From Phylloscopus collybita (taxonomy: Eukaryota; Chordata; Aves; Passeriformes; Phylloscopidae), in the NCBI GenBank assembly GCA_027886175.1, contig JAJNNQ010000024.1, forward strand, positions 2,092,001 through 2,156,000: a stretch of DNA of 64,000 nucleotides, read 5' to 3'. Position 1 is the first letter of the stretch. Each line of letters opens with the position of its first letter. Below the pieces are notes generated by a model. The model saw only the letters and a program-made list of their open reading frames with translations, did not search any database and was not told where the DNA came from. Below, piece after piece: positions 1 through 11,610 of this stretch. The position numbers and the translations under genes were made by a program.

Positions 1-646
1 TGGGAACTCTGCAAAGGGGGAAGTGCCATCGTGAATTCAAAAGCCTTTCAAAAGAAAACTGAAAAAAAAAAATAAAATTATCCAAGTGCCTGTGTGCAAC
101 ATACAAAGCCTGAACTGAAGCCCATTGAGAGCAACTTTGGTCTTCCAATTAACTCCAGCAGGCATTTCATGGATCCTATTTGGGATCATTAGGAAGGAAA
201 AACAGGAGCCTCATGATTCGTCCCTAATTACCCCAAATATTCATTAAATGAAATCCTGACTGAAGAAGAGTGGATGAAGCTCTGCCATTGACTTGCAAGA
301 AGCCAGGAGCCCTGCCAGGATAACACAAAACAGATTTAATTGAGGAACATTCTGCTCTTGCTTTCAGCACAGGTAGCAAATCTGAATTTAATTGTCACAA
401 AAGCTGAGGCAATGGCTGAGGAAAAATCAAAAGTGTCCTCTTAAAATAATTCTAGATATCCAGTTTTTATTAATTTTAGAAAAATCATCAAATTTGGAAG
501 AGTCAAAGTAAGCAACCTTAGGAAAATCACCTTTATGCAGCTCTTGAGCCCACCAGAATGTTCTGCCACACTTGTTAGCAGTTCATGAGAACTAAAGGCA
601 GTGCTGAGGTATTTTTCTGCTCACAGTCTGTATTAGAAAAAACGCT
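1..646. other. Unique AT-rich sequence, no gene seen
   Basis: No element or coding sequence is recognised here. The stretch consists of ordinary AT-rich, single-copy-looking DNA with short A runs. It ends where the LTR-like segment begins at about 647. Confidence 0.6.
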
Positions 647-1009
647 TGTTGCCCGGCGAGAGAAATGGCCTGAAGATCAGGATCTTCTAGAACACGTGGT
701 TTATTGGTCGTGGAAATGCAGCCTGACTAGGGAAGAGGGTCCAGGGATCCAGTGCAGAGTCCAAGGGAAGGCACGCAAAGAGCGGGAACTCTCTGTTACA
801 TTCTATTTTAACCCCTTCTATCGTGAATATGCTAATGAACATTAACCAATCACCTATAGATACAAAACCTACAGAATCTACATACAGCCTATGGGAGCTA
901 CAACATTATAATACTACTCTACATACCAAAACTTGTGAAACCCACCTTATCTCTGATACCTGAGAAGGCGCAGCCTTTCATTCATCCTTTTGTCTTGTCA
1001 GGGGTGTCA
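647..1009 (-). mobile_element. LTR-like segment of an endogenous retrovirus, minus strand, outer edge uncertain
   Basis: Read on the minus strand, the segment has the order expected of a retroviral LTR. An inverted CCAAT box (plus-strand CCAAT at 846-850) is followed by a TATA-like TAAAATA (804-810). About 100 bp further on is a poly(A) signal AATAAA (plus-strand TTTATT at 700-705). The element then ends in CCGGGCAACA at 647, and the terminal CA is typical of LTR 3' ends. The U5 part contains a 7-bp inverted repeat, GAAGATC/GATCTTC, at 672-687. No coding remnant (gag, pol or env) is seen next to it, so it looks like a solo LTR or an LTR fragment. The U3 start near 1009 is a guess from a TG/CA dinucleotide. 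No target-site duplication matching the bases before 647 was found, so this edge may be wrong or decayed. Confidence 0.5.
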
Positions 1010-4000
1010 CTGACCCACCCAGCCAAGGCCTTTCAGCTGCTTAATCACCTTCTTCCTGTCCATGCTTAAAGCTCAAACTTTGCTTTTAATTCTATCTCTC
1101 TTGTGGGTTTCATAGTTTTAGAATCTTTTACTATTAAATTATCTCTACAAGGCCTAGCTACTTCATCCTCCCCAACAAGTCTGAAAGCCATCAGGAAAGA
1201 TCAATGCTTCTGGAAATCAGCTTTTGTTTTGCCAATTCCCACTGAAACGACAACGATTTGGCTGTATCTCTCATGCTGCTTGCACAATGCAAACAAACAG
1301 AAATAAATAAAGAGACAAAATAAAGAAATACAGAAAACTGGGACTGATTTCTGCCACCTGTCCCACAGACAAATCTCGAGGTGCAAGAGCTTGGTTTGGG
1401 TATTGTGGTGTCTGGTCACAAGCTTTGGCCTTTGACAATCAAAACAACCACCACAAACAGCCATAGTGTTGTCTGAGGGTGTTTAAAGACAAAAAAAGAT
1501 CTGGATTTATTCGTGTAGGCATTTAAACCCATTCATTCCAGGGTGGGGAGGCAGAAAACTCGACTGTCAGAGCAGACTATGAGTCCCTCCCCAGTTATTT
1601 CCTCACGGATAGGAGAACAGACCTGAACTGGATGTTTTATAGTATTTTTAGGTGAACAAAACTACTACTACTTTTTCCATGGGAAGTAAATGTTAACTTT
1701 AATTCCCTTTCAGATTCCCTTATCAGTTGAACTAATAATAAAAAGCTAATTTTGTTCATTTTTTTAAAAATTAAAAATACAAGTTTAAAAAGCATTCTTT
1801 GGGAAGTCCCTCATAGAAGGTAGATGAGGGGCACAAGAAAAATTGAGAGTGGAACTTTGGCAAGTCAAACACTGCTTGGTCACTTGAGGCAAATAATTTT
1901 ATGTGTTTTAGTTCCCTTAAAATGAAAAAAAAAATCCTCTCACTTCACTCTCCCCTTTTCAATGGGGAGAAATCTTTATGTGTCAGACACTGCACATTCA
2001 ACAGACTTCTCACATCAGTGGTGATCTCCTGCTTTTCAGAAAGGTTTAATATGATTTAAAATCGTTGCTTTTAATCTCAGATGATCTTAGATGAATATGA
2101 AACAACATAGCATTGGTTAATGTGGCTGTAAAATCTTCCCAGATATTTTTGCCAGTTTTCTCTTGCTTTTCTGAAAATGCTGTCTGCGTCAGGCACCCAT
2201 GAGATTTTGGAGATTACCATGAAATTCACAGAAGGAAAAAAATATCAGAGGCAGGTATTTATGAAGAAAACTCTGCCTGAACATATGCAATGATTTGAGG
2301 ATTTCCTCAGTAAGCTACTTTTGCCAAATAATTCTTTTTTCCATTTAGATTGTTTAAGCTCACGGACCATTTCTTACTACAACTTAGCAATAAATTATTA
2401 AAGTATATTCACACCTTCTCCCTTCTCCAAAACATGAAGCATCATAATGGCTTCACCCTTGTCTCAGCTTTATACCTCAGTTAATTTTCTGATGTTGGCT
2501 TCCCCAATTGTCTTATTTCATCTATTGCACCTTTTAAAGTTACCACATATGGAATGAAAATATTCTACTGTGCCTCTTCAAACTGCACACTGAGGGCAAA
2601 GTCGCTGTGCTAAACAAATTTTATTTTATATTTTCTTGCTTGCAAAACCTCTTTGCACCATTTCCACTCCAACAAAGCCAATGATATATTATATAAGCTT
2701 GTTTTACAGGCAGAACTTGTGCTGTTCCACCCTGCTGGGAGTTAACTGTGAGGAGGTTTCCTGGAAGGCAGTGCCCGTCTGGGATCCCCTTTCAGGGAAT
2801 GGACACTCAGGGGACACACACAGCTCATGACCTCATGCCATACTCAGACAAATTCTGATCATTCTGTCTTTGTTTTGAAACTAATAAATGAATACCCTAC
2901 AGTTACAGCATCTCAACCTGCCCTTTGTCACGCTTCCAGGCAGAGGAATATCTCAGATAAAGCAATCAACGCCAAGAAAAAAAATTCCATGTGAGGCAAA
3001 GCAGTTTCTTTAGACCATGAGAAGGTCAGGCCATTCTCCTGGCCTAGGAAGATGAATTTCAGTGCAATCTGTACATTCCATCACATCACTGATGGCAAGT
3101 ACTTGGGGTGTACACACAGCAGAGGCACAGGAGGAGATAACCAGCTCCTCATATCTGCAAATTCCTCAGCCATGGCCTTGTTCCAGCGCTTTGTTATCTT
3201 GAAAGAATCCTGACTTGCCTATTGCTGTGGTGGCAAAGGTCATTTCTGTAGATCAAGCTGGTTTCCTTTGTGCTGGGATATCCTGCAGAGTGCTGTTTGT
3301 TAATTGATAATTATACTTCCTTTCAAATTTGTCAGGCACTGATATTCGAGTCTTACAGGGACATCAGGGTTAAAAAAGAAATTAAACTAAGTAAAAATGC
3401 ATTCAGTCAGTTATATTCAGATAAAATCAAAGTGTCTGAAGACTTGAAGAGGCCTTAGGCTCAGCACATTTGTTAAAAGGAGCTTAAGCTGTGTATATCC
3501 ACAGTAAGATTTAGGATTGTAAATATAATTTTAGATGGCCTGTAGGCACTTTTTAATAGTTCCTACTCTGTCTCATTTAATTAATTGATTAACTGATGAA
3601 AATTGCTACTGGAACTCCTTCATTGTTCAACTTCAACAATTTATTCACATAAAGAGTCTTCTCCTGATGACTTCAGGGCAGACCTGACTTCATAATTTCT
3701 CATGATGTTGAATAGAGGGGATTCAGAGAATAGTCACAGAACTACCACTCCAAGGACAGAAGGAGGAGGAGAAATCTCTGGACATGAAGTTCCTCTTGGT
3801 CTGACTGGGAAAGAGCAGGAATGGCAGCAGATATTGTACCCACCTATAAATATCTATATCTAGGGAATGGAGCTGTCTCTTGGTCATCTAATGCTTATTG
3901 CTCTGGATCTTTCTGATTTTCAGAGAGAAAAACTGAAGAGAAGAGTTGGTTTAGCTTTTAATTTATTGTTTTTTAAACAGGCCTCAGAATTCCTCAAAAA

Positions 4001-4404
4001 GCCCGAGAACAAAGAGAAGAGGGAAGAGAATTCCTTGATATCCAAATACCACTATCAACAAATATATTCTTGGCACATTCTTAGTGATATTTTTGTTAAA
4101 AACCAAACTCTACATTATTAGATTGAAATTAAGATTCCCCACCTTGTGCTGCTCCTGAGCCAGACATGAGAAAGCTGATGATAATAACATATTTTAGATC
4201 TCTGAACTCAAAGTTACTTCAAGTGACACTCCAATCTAGAAAAGCACCATACCTTGTGCAGTTTAAACCTCATGGAGGGTTGAACAGATCTCAAATATTC
4301 CCTTTTTGTTATGGCTCTTTCATACAGCAAACCAAAAAGGGATTATAGGGTGAGGATGGTTTCTTAAGAATAGTACCTCTTTACCTTATGATGAGGTGGA
4401 TATT
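1010..4404. other. Unique AT-rich sequence, no gene seen
   Basis: Nothing is recognised in this stretch. The open frames at 1103-1306, 2636-2830 and 3867-4121 are short, lack recognisable motifs and are not supported as genes. Base composition is AT-rich with short A and T runs. Confidence 0.55.
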
Positions 4405-4453
4405 TAGAAAGAAGAAGAAGAAGGGAAAATAATAATAATAATAAAAAAAAAAA
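4405..4453. repeat. Compound microsatellite (GAA)n-(AAT)n-A11
   Basis: About five GAA units are followed by about five AAT units and an 11-bp A run. The array is short and imperfect and probably arose from slippage. Confidence 0.85.
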
Positions 4454-7400
4454 GGACAGAATGTCCAACAAAGTCTTAGAGAAGCTACAGAATTCTTCTG
4501 GTAAACTGAAAGAGAGGAAATGGTTCATTTCTGACAAGAACAATGGGAAACATCAAGGTGCCACTGAGAGCATCAGGGACTGAGCATCCTGAGCTATGAC
4601 AAGCAAAGCTCACATTGCCTCAAAAAGATGTGCTCTTTCAGCTTAGGTTAACTTATTTTTTTATCAGTAAAAAAGCTGAAGGATTAAAAGATGTGCATCA
4701 CACAATGGAAAAGAAAGAATTCCCGAGGCCTTTTGGAAACAATGTTCTTAAACTATGTAAATTTCTTCATAAGCAATTCCTTTTTAGAAATGAAAAAATC
4801 CCCTTGGCATCTATGAAACTATCATCTCTTCTTGCTGAAATTGTGAATGAAGGAAACTGTTTGGAAAATTGTAACATCTGCAAGATCACTCCACTGCCAT
4901 TTTAAATTCAAGTTCTCCTTCCAGTTTCACCTCATACTTCACTAACAGCAAATCTAAGTCTGCCATAATTTTTTTTTTCCTGTATAAAATTCTCTCTCCC
5001 CTTTGTATTTCCCTGTAGGCTGTTCTCCTCCCTACCACTGCATCCCTGCACCGCTCAGAGCGTTATTTCCCTCTGCCTTGTGTGCGTGCTTTGCTCTTCC
5101 CAGTGTCAAAGCCTTGACAAAGAGCGCTGAGCTTGGGAACCTTTTGGAGCTGCTGTTTAATTGTAGCAGCAGTGCCAACTCAGGATGCCAACAACAACAT
5201 ACAGTAGATGCTGTGTGTGGCTTTCCCCTCACTCTGGGGAGAGTGTTTCTTTGACAGGCTGGATAATGAAGTGGGATGCACTGGAGGGCAACGTCTGCTA
5301 GATGTGTGTACGTGTTAGAAGCCATGAGGCCGAACATTCAAACAGCTTTTACAGGAAAAACAACAAAAACTGTGATGCTAAAACGCTCCCAGTGTCATTT
5401 TTAATTACAATAGCCTTGACCAAACATGTTGGTTCACCCTTTTAACAGAGCACATAGGTGTCAGCCTTGAAAAACTTTTGCCAAAGTCACTGACTTGTCA
5501 CGTGCAGATTCAAGAGTTCTGTTGCTTTAACATAGAGCAAAAGTTGTGTTTTTCCCTTCCTTGAAGGCAATGCTGCTGGAAGTGTTTGCACTTAAAACAC
5601 CTGAAGCTTTGGCCCTCACAAATCTGGAGTTGAGCAGAACTTTACCAGCTTTCAAACCATCTGACCGAGGAGCCTTTCGCACCACCAGCTTGAGGAGCAA
5701 ACACAAGGAACAAATACACAGCTACAAATCAAATTTCCCATCTTATCTATTCACCTTCTGTTCAACCTCTGAGTCAGCCTGCAAAGGTAATATTCAATAT
5801 ATGTACCTATAGGCCACGAAGGGCACAATAATCTGATTTTTTAGAATTTAACTGACGAAAGAAACCATTCACAGTGAGGTTTTGTTGTTGTTTTGGCCCG
5901 ACAGATCCAGTGCTTGATGTATGCACAGCAGGCCTTTCCTTTCCCTGGTGACTTTATTTAGTCCCCTGAGCTCCTTCCCATGTTTCCAAAGATATTGGCC
6001 TTTAACTTGCCCTCTGCTCATTGCACAGTGCTGAGCAAATAAACAGAGGCTGCAAAAGACAATTTCCTTAATCAGGGGATCTCCATCCAGCTGCCTGCTG
6101 AATTTCAACAGCTCCTGAGGCAGCAGAGAAGTCACAAAGTTCATGACACAACTTTGACAGTGACAAACCTATTGAGGACAAGCTTAGAACTGATGGCTCA
6201 GACAGAATTAAATGAGAGAAATAAATATTGGCAATCTGTATTAATACCATTCCAAACAGCTACAGCTGCAATCATGGTAGGACTTCAGCATGTTTGAGAT
6301 AAGGATTATCTCGTGCTCAAGTTAAAACCCTCTTTGAGGGGTATTTTAAGTGCAGAGAACAAAATATTATCAAAATAACCCATGCCCAACCTGCAAAGAG
6401 AATGACTTTCCAAAGGCAAGAATCTGTGGCTGCCCTCATACAAGGGAAAAAAAAATACACAAATAAAATAAGAAAAGCACAACTTTCCAAATCCCTTGAA
6501 ACTGGTGAACTAGATAGAGAGAAATAAATGCTTTTAGTAAAGCAGGCCATGGAATATCTTTCATTAAACTGCTTTTTACTTTCCTGGCACTTTTTAAATA
6601 CTCTTGGCCTCCAAACACATGGGACCACTACTTGAAACTGCTAAAATACAGGGCTCAGTAGTGTGCTCTGGAGCATTTTTCACCAATTCCTCCTACATGC
6701 CTGCCAAATTTTTAGATAAAAATTCTTATCATTTAGCCCTCTGTTTATCTATTTATTTTGGGTTCTTCCCCCCTCTCGAAGCTGGGAAAAGCAACAGCAC
6801 ACATCACACTTAATTCTACAAATCTGCTCCCTCCTTTTGCCGTTCCCTAGTGCCACAGAAAACTGTGTTTCAAAATATACCCTCTCCTTTATAATTAAAA
6901 TTAATATGGGTAAATTTTGTAGAAATATGAATGGTTTCTGTCCTGCCTTGGCATGTGCCTTCAATCAAGTTTTGCTAGGACTGACACGTTATTCTCTGGG
7001 CCCGTGAGCACAAACAGGCTCAGTCTTTCTCAAACCATCAGAGTGACCCATGGCCATGTTGATTCTGGATTTATCAGTGTTAGCAGAGGAACAGTTCAGC
7101 ACTTCAATCTGCTTTTGCTGAGATATTTACAACTGTCCCATCAAGCCTCTCTGTTCCAAGCATGTGATTTCTCATTTTTGCCCTGCAGTAACAGCAACAG
7201 CACTAAAAATAATGACATTTCTCCCAGTAAGGGCATTGAAGGAGCTCAGCACCATTAATACAAACTTCTGAAGGAGATCGAATACAAAACCTCCTACATA
7301 ACAGGCAAAATGATTACCCTCTCTCAAAAATCCCTTATGGGGTAGCAGAGATTTAAAGACAGCATTTCTGAATGAAGAAGGAAACCCATCCTTTAGCCAT

Positions 7401-10027
7401 TCTGCTGACATTTTTATCCTTAACAAGACAAGGACCATAGATCTGGTGACTGTTCATAAATGAAACCTCTATTTCCCTCATACCCTCTCTAGTCCAGAAA
7501 GCTGTATGAGAGTCCTCACTCTGAGGATGGATGATAAACTTTTTGACATTCACAGCTCCTGTCTTACACAGAATTTTCCCAAAAAAGGTAGAAGAGTAGC
7601 GCAGAGGAGGACTATTAAATGCTTTTTTCCCCTTGGTGGACCTGAATGCACGAGATGGGAAAAAGGAAGTCACTGGCATTTGTAAGCTCAACTTCATGGG
7701 AAAAATAAAGGCAGTGAAACCTGAGACTAATGCTGTAAAATTTTGACTTCTGGATGCAGTGATATTACTTATTCCTCTGTGATTCTGGGTCACTTTGCAT
7801 GTAAGTTCTGCCATTTTTAAATATATATAAAATATGATTAACAAAGCACTTGCAGAAGTCACTCATTAATGAACAGTATTTGGAAATAAAATACAGCAAA
7901 ACCCTCTCTGCTTCAAAAGCAGCTGCTACTGTGCTGTGCTTTCTTGACAAACTCCTAGAATTAATCCCTTCATGACACCAAAGAAGTGGTCATTTCTTAG
8001 ATCATGACCTTTCTGCAATATAAAAACTGCTTTTCATCCTGACCAGTCTTGTTTGCCACAGTATCAAACCTCTGACTTCTCAATACATTTGTCTGGAATA
8101 TGTTCCTGAAAAATGCATCAGCTACTGAGGAAGATGATTTGAATCCTGCTGATTTGTCACCTGGTGAATGATTAAAAACAGGAACAAAATCCCAGGTATG
8201 AGAAGGGTGCAAAGGCCAGGGAGAAACCATACACAGAATGAGGTAAATCCAAGAAAACTCTGAATGCCACGATTGTAAAAATGCAAGAGGATGAACTTTG
8301 AAACTTAGGAAATCAGAGCCTAAAATGTTTTAAATGTGATAATTCAGGGAAACAAAACATCCCAAGAGTAGACATGTCTCGGGAGAAGCTTTAAGAGGAG
8401 AATTTTCTGGGAGAAGAAAATAAGGCTTTACTTCATGGTGGCTGCTGGGTGGTGGAGAAGCACAACCACCACCCCCAGAGATCCCTCCTTGCCAAACTCC
8501 CTGTGCCTTCTCCTTCCTAAACCACAATAAATTTATTGTTGTGCAAGCAGGAACAAGTTTTCAGGTTTATTTCAATTTGGATTCTGCAGATAATATTTTC
8601 ATTGAGCCATCTTTGTGCATTGGGGAAGGCAGTTTGAGTTTCATAAAGAAAATGCACTTTTGGTTCAACAAATTAATTTTTTTAGCCATGCATTACCTCA
8701 GAGCAGTGGAACAAAACTGAAGAAGAAGCAGTTTAAAGTTATTACACTACTTTGAACCTCAGAGAATGTTGAGAATAAAACCTGATAGTAAGTTCTTAGA
8801 AAAAAAGACCCCATAAGATAATTTCAAAAAGGCCTTTTCAAGGAGAAAAAAAAGAGCTAATGTCAAATAACTGAGGAGACTAAAAAAATGATTGATTACA
8901 ATAGATTATGAAAAGAGAATCTACTTTCATAATATGGTGTAAAAGTTAACAAACTGTATTTTATTATGTGCATTGCTCATCTGTGGCTTGTCTCAATAGT
9001 TGGTCAAGCTCATTATTGGTGAATCTTTTCTCTCCAGTGAGACATAAAATCTGGAAACTAAACTATTCCCTGGATAAAAGAGATTTTCACGTTCAGGGGA
9101 TTGCCAAATGTTTTTTATAAAACCCAAATTTTTGCTACACATAATCTTCTTAGAAAAATCAGGCAGTTCACATGGAATTGTAAGCTTTTAATGTGAAAAC
9201 AAAAAGCTACAAAAAATTTTCCTCCAGACGTCTGCTATTTACCTTTTTTTTTTTTCTTTTAATGTTTAGGCAGTGCTTTTTGGTTGTTTGTTGCCAGAAA
9301 ATAAAAGAGTTAGAGACTGTCAACACTAAATAGAGCTCCAGGTTGCCATTGACATCACATTTGATTGCAGAAACCCTCAAATTAATTTCTCAAATATTCA
9401 TTCAGAAGTTTATAAACTCTACCCGTGACTTCTCATTGCCAAATGAGAAGAACACAAAGGAAGGATAAATTCACTTTGGATGGTTTAGAAGGTAAGGGTA
9501 GAGGGGAAGGGAAATATTCTGTGAAACAGTGAATTTTAAGGACCACATGCTTGCACAAAACCAGAGCTCCCCCATTTAAGTCTTACAGGACCTTAATACC
9601 CATGGAAAGGTTTAAACCAGATGTTTAAAGCCATAATGGTATTTTAGTAAAGATTTTACTCAACAGCATTTGTAAAACTGGGAGTGGTGATTGTGTGTGG
9701 TTTAACTTTAAGGTATCTCTTTGTCACTAAAAGAAAGCCCCCGAGTCTCAAAATGTCCTCAACACAGCCATACTTTTTATAAAAATGAAAGAGAAAAGAG
9801 AGGCATGTGGCTGAAATTGTTTGAAGAGTTTTGAAACGAAAAGCTATGAAATCCAATTTTCTTCCTTGCTGTGTTCCCAGAGTAAGGAAGTGTTTGTCAC
9901 AGCCTAACAAAACTCCAGCATTCCTGAGAAACATGACAGCCAAGTGGAATTTGTGGAGACGTGTTTCCAAAGCTCATAAATGGGTTAAACCCTCAAAATT
10001 CCAAATTCCTTGAAACCAGGCCAAGGC
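4454..10027. other. Unique AT-rich sequence, no gene seen
   Basis: No coding or repeat family is recognised. A slightly GC-richer patch at about 5000-5340 has open frames on both strands (plus 5003-5254, minus 5032-5337), which usually means composition rather than coding. A minus-strand frame of 169 codons at 7353-7862 has no motif I recognise and no splice or promoter context. A 12-bp T run lies at 9244-9255. The stretch could contain conserved noncoding elements, but that needs an alignment. Confidence 0.5.
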
Positions 10028-10053
10028 AAATAAAAAAAAAAAAAAAAAAAAAA

Positions 10054-10086
<33 letters not shown>
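10028..10086. repeat. Long A-rich tract
   Basis: Twenty-three A are followed by one T and then 31 A, just downstream of a CAAATA context. There is no recognisable SINE or processed-transcript body immediately upstream, and no target duplication was noticed. It produces the artificial poly-Phe reading frame on the minus strand. Confidence 0.95.
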
Positions 10087-10090
<4 letters not shown>

Positions 10091-10642
10091 TGCAGAGGAG
10101 GAAGAAGAAAGCTTTCCCAACTGTTTGACACTTTCCAACATGCTACTGTGTGTTGGTTATTTGCATAGCAGTGCCCTGCACTGCCCGTAGGTACTGCATC
10201 ATAAAAGTAATGAAAATATAATAAATTGTTAACCGTGGGTGTTATGGGCACATAAAAACTAATTACATCTCATTCCATTTGGTGAAATTGCCACATGTTC
10301 AGATTCTGGGGTTTGACACTGCATTTTAAGGGCCTTTATGTTTTGCTTTATTCTTCTGGACAGAAGGGAATAACCCAGAATTAATTCTACTAATGCATGA
10401 CATGGTGACTTGTGACTGCTTATGGAAATTGCCTGACACTTCTGTTAGAAAAACCCATTTTCAGATCCTTAAACTTTACTGTCAGATGCAAGCTGGTATT
10501 TTTTATGCCGCTCCGGGGTTGATTTATTGTTTTCCATTCCAGCCATTTCTGAGAACAAGAGAAGAGAAAATGTGCTGGTTTACCCACGTAAATTGCAATA
10601 AAAATAATATTAATAATAATGATGGTCATTTAAAGCAGGGAA

Positions 10643-10669
10643 AAACAACAACAACAACAACAACAACAA
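10643..10669 (+). repeat. (AAC)n microsatellite
   Basis: About eight tandem AAC units are followed by AAACAAAAC. A short interrupted (AAT)n run lies just upstream at about 10603-10620. Confidence 0.9.
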
Positions 10670-11220
10670 ACAAAACAGCTGAAAAGACCTGGCACTACTG
10701 AAAAGCAATTTCACAATGACACCACTGAAGGCCAGATGTGCCTGTCCTGATCATTCCCAAAAAGATGCAGCCAGAATTAAACAAGTTTAAAGATTTACAA
10801 ATACAGCTCAACATGACCTGCATCAGCTTCCTGCACAGGAAAAGAGACTTTTCCTCTCAGCAAAAGTGCACTTCAGACTCTGTGAACATCCCATTTGTCC
10901 TGCCTGTGAAAAGCTTGGAATTGCATCAAACTGAAAGATCCTTGGGTTGTTGTCAACTGGAGCTGGACAAAGATGGGACACGAATATCAAACAAGGAGCC
11001 ACTGGGAATGCAGAGTGCTCAGGTGGCTGGAAGGAAGACCACATGCAAATAAACCAGGGAAAACACTGGATTATGAGTCAGGAAGAACAGGAACTACCTA
11101 AGGAAGCAGACTGGGGCAAGCAGGAGAAAATTAAGTTTGAAGGAGTGAGTTGAGGGGTGAAAAATCTGGGATAAATGAGTCGGGAAAAGAGAAAGGTCTA
11201 TTGGAGACTGTGGAACACAG
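10670..11220. other. Unique sequence, no gene seen
   Basis: Overlapping open frames at 10738-11052 (+), 10823-11044 (-) and 10947-11153 (+) contradict each other and show no motif. No repeat is recognised. Confidence 0.5.
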
Positions 11221-11221
11221 G

Positions 11222-11253
11222 TCAGGTGTGGGAGCAGGAACTCCCACACCTGA
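11222..11253. repeat. Perfect 13-bp inverted repeat with 6-nt loop
   Basis: The left arm TCAGGTGTGGGAG (11222-11234) is the exact reverse complement of the right arm at 11241-11253, with the loop CAGGAA between them. Both arms contain a CAGGTG/CACCTG E-box core. It is too short for a typical animal pre-miRNA stem. It could be a paired E-box site or a chance palindrome. Confidence 0.8.
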
Positions 11254-11339
11254 AGTCACATTTCCTTCTCAGAACTTGCAAGACACCTTAACTATAGACA
11301 CATTTAAATATTATTTATATTTATATCTAAAAACTGCTG

Positions 11340-11560
11340 CTTTTCCAGCCAGGAAAGCATCCCCCAGTGGCCCTGCTCCCTGCAGAGCAGACATCTCCCT
11401 GCTCAAGGCTCCCTCCTCTGCCTCCAGAGCGAGCAGCAGAGCTCCGAGCTCTGGATTTTGCAGCTCCACGCTGCTCCCAGAGGTTTTCTTCCCTGCCATC
11501 AGTTGCCCACGGACTAGAACCCCTTCCACATCACTTCTGGAGGGCCTCCCTCACTTGTTT
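11340..11560. other. GC-rich patch in AT-rich surroundings
   Basis: This roughly 220-bp patch is visibly richer in G and C than its flanks and is dense in CTGCAG, CAGAGC and CTCC words. Frames stay open on both strands (plus 11150-11683, minus 11311-11529), which fits its composition. I recognise no exon, CR1 or LTR in it. It may be a conserved or regulatory element, but nothing in the sequence proves this. Confidence 0.4.
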
Positions 11561-11582
11561 TGTGGCCTTTTTCTCTCCCTCG

Positions 11583-11610
11583 TGCACACACATGCACACA
11601 CACACACACG
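11583..11610. repeat. (CA)n microsatellite
   Basis: An interrupted CA dinucleotide repeat with one ATG interruption lies at the edge of the GC-rich patch. Confidence 0.9.

Noticed and set aside
7353..7862. 169-codon minus-strand frame
   Set aside because: No motif or family recognised and no supporting gene context.
10028..10086. Poly(A) tail of a SINE or processed pseudogene
   Set aside because: No recognisable body upstream and no flanking duplication. It is recorded only as an A tract.
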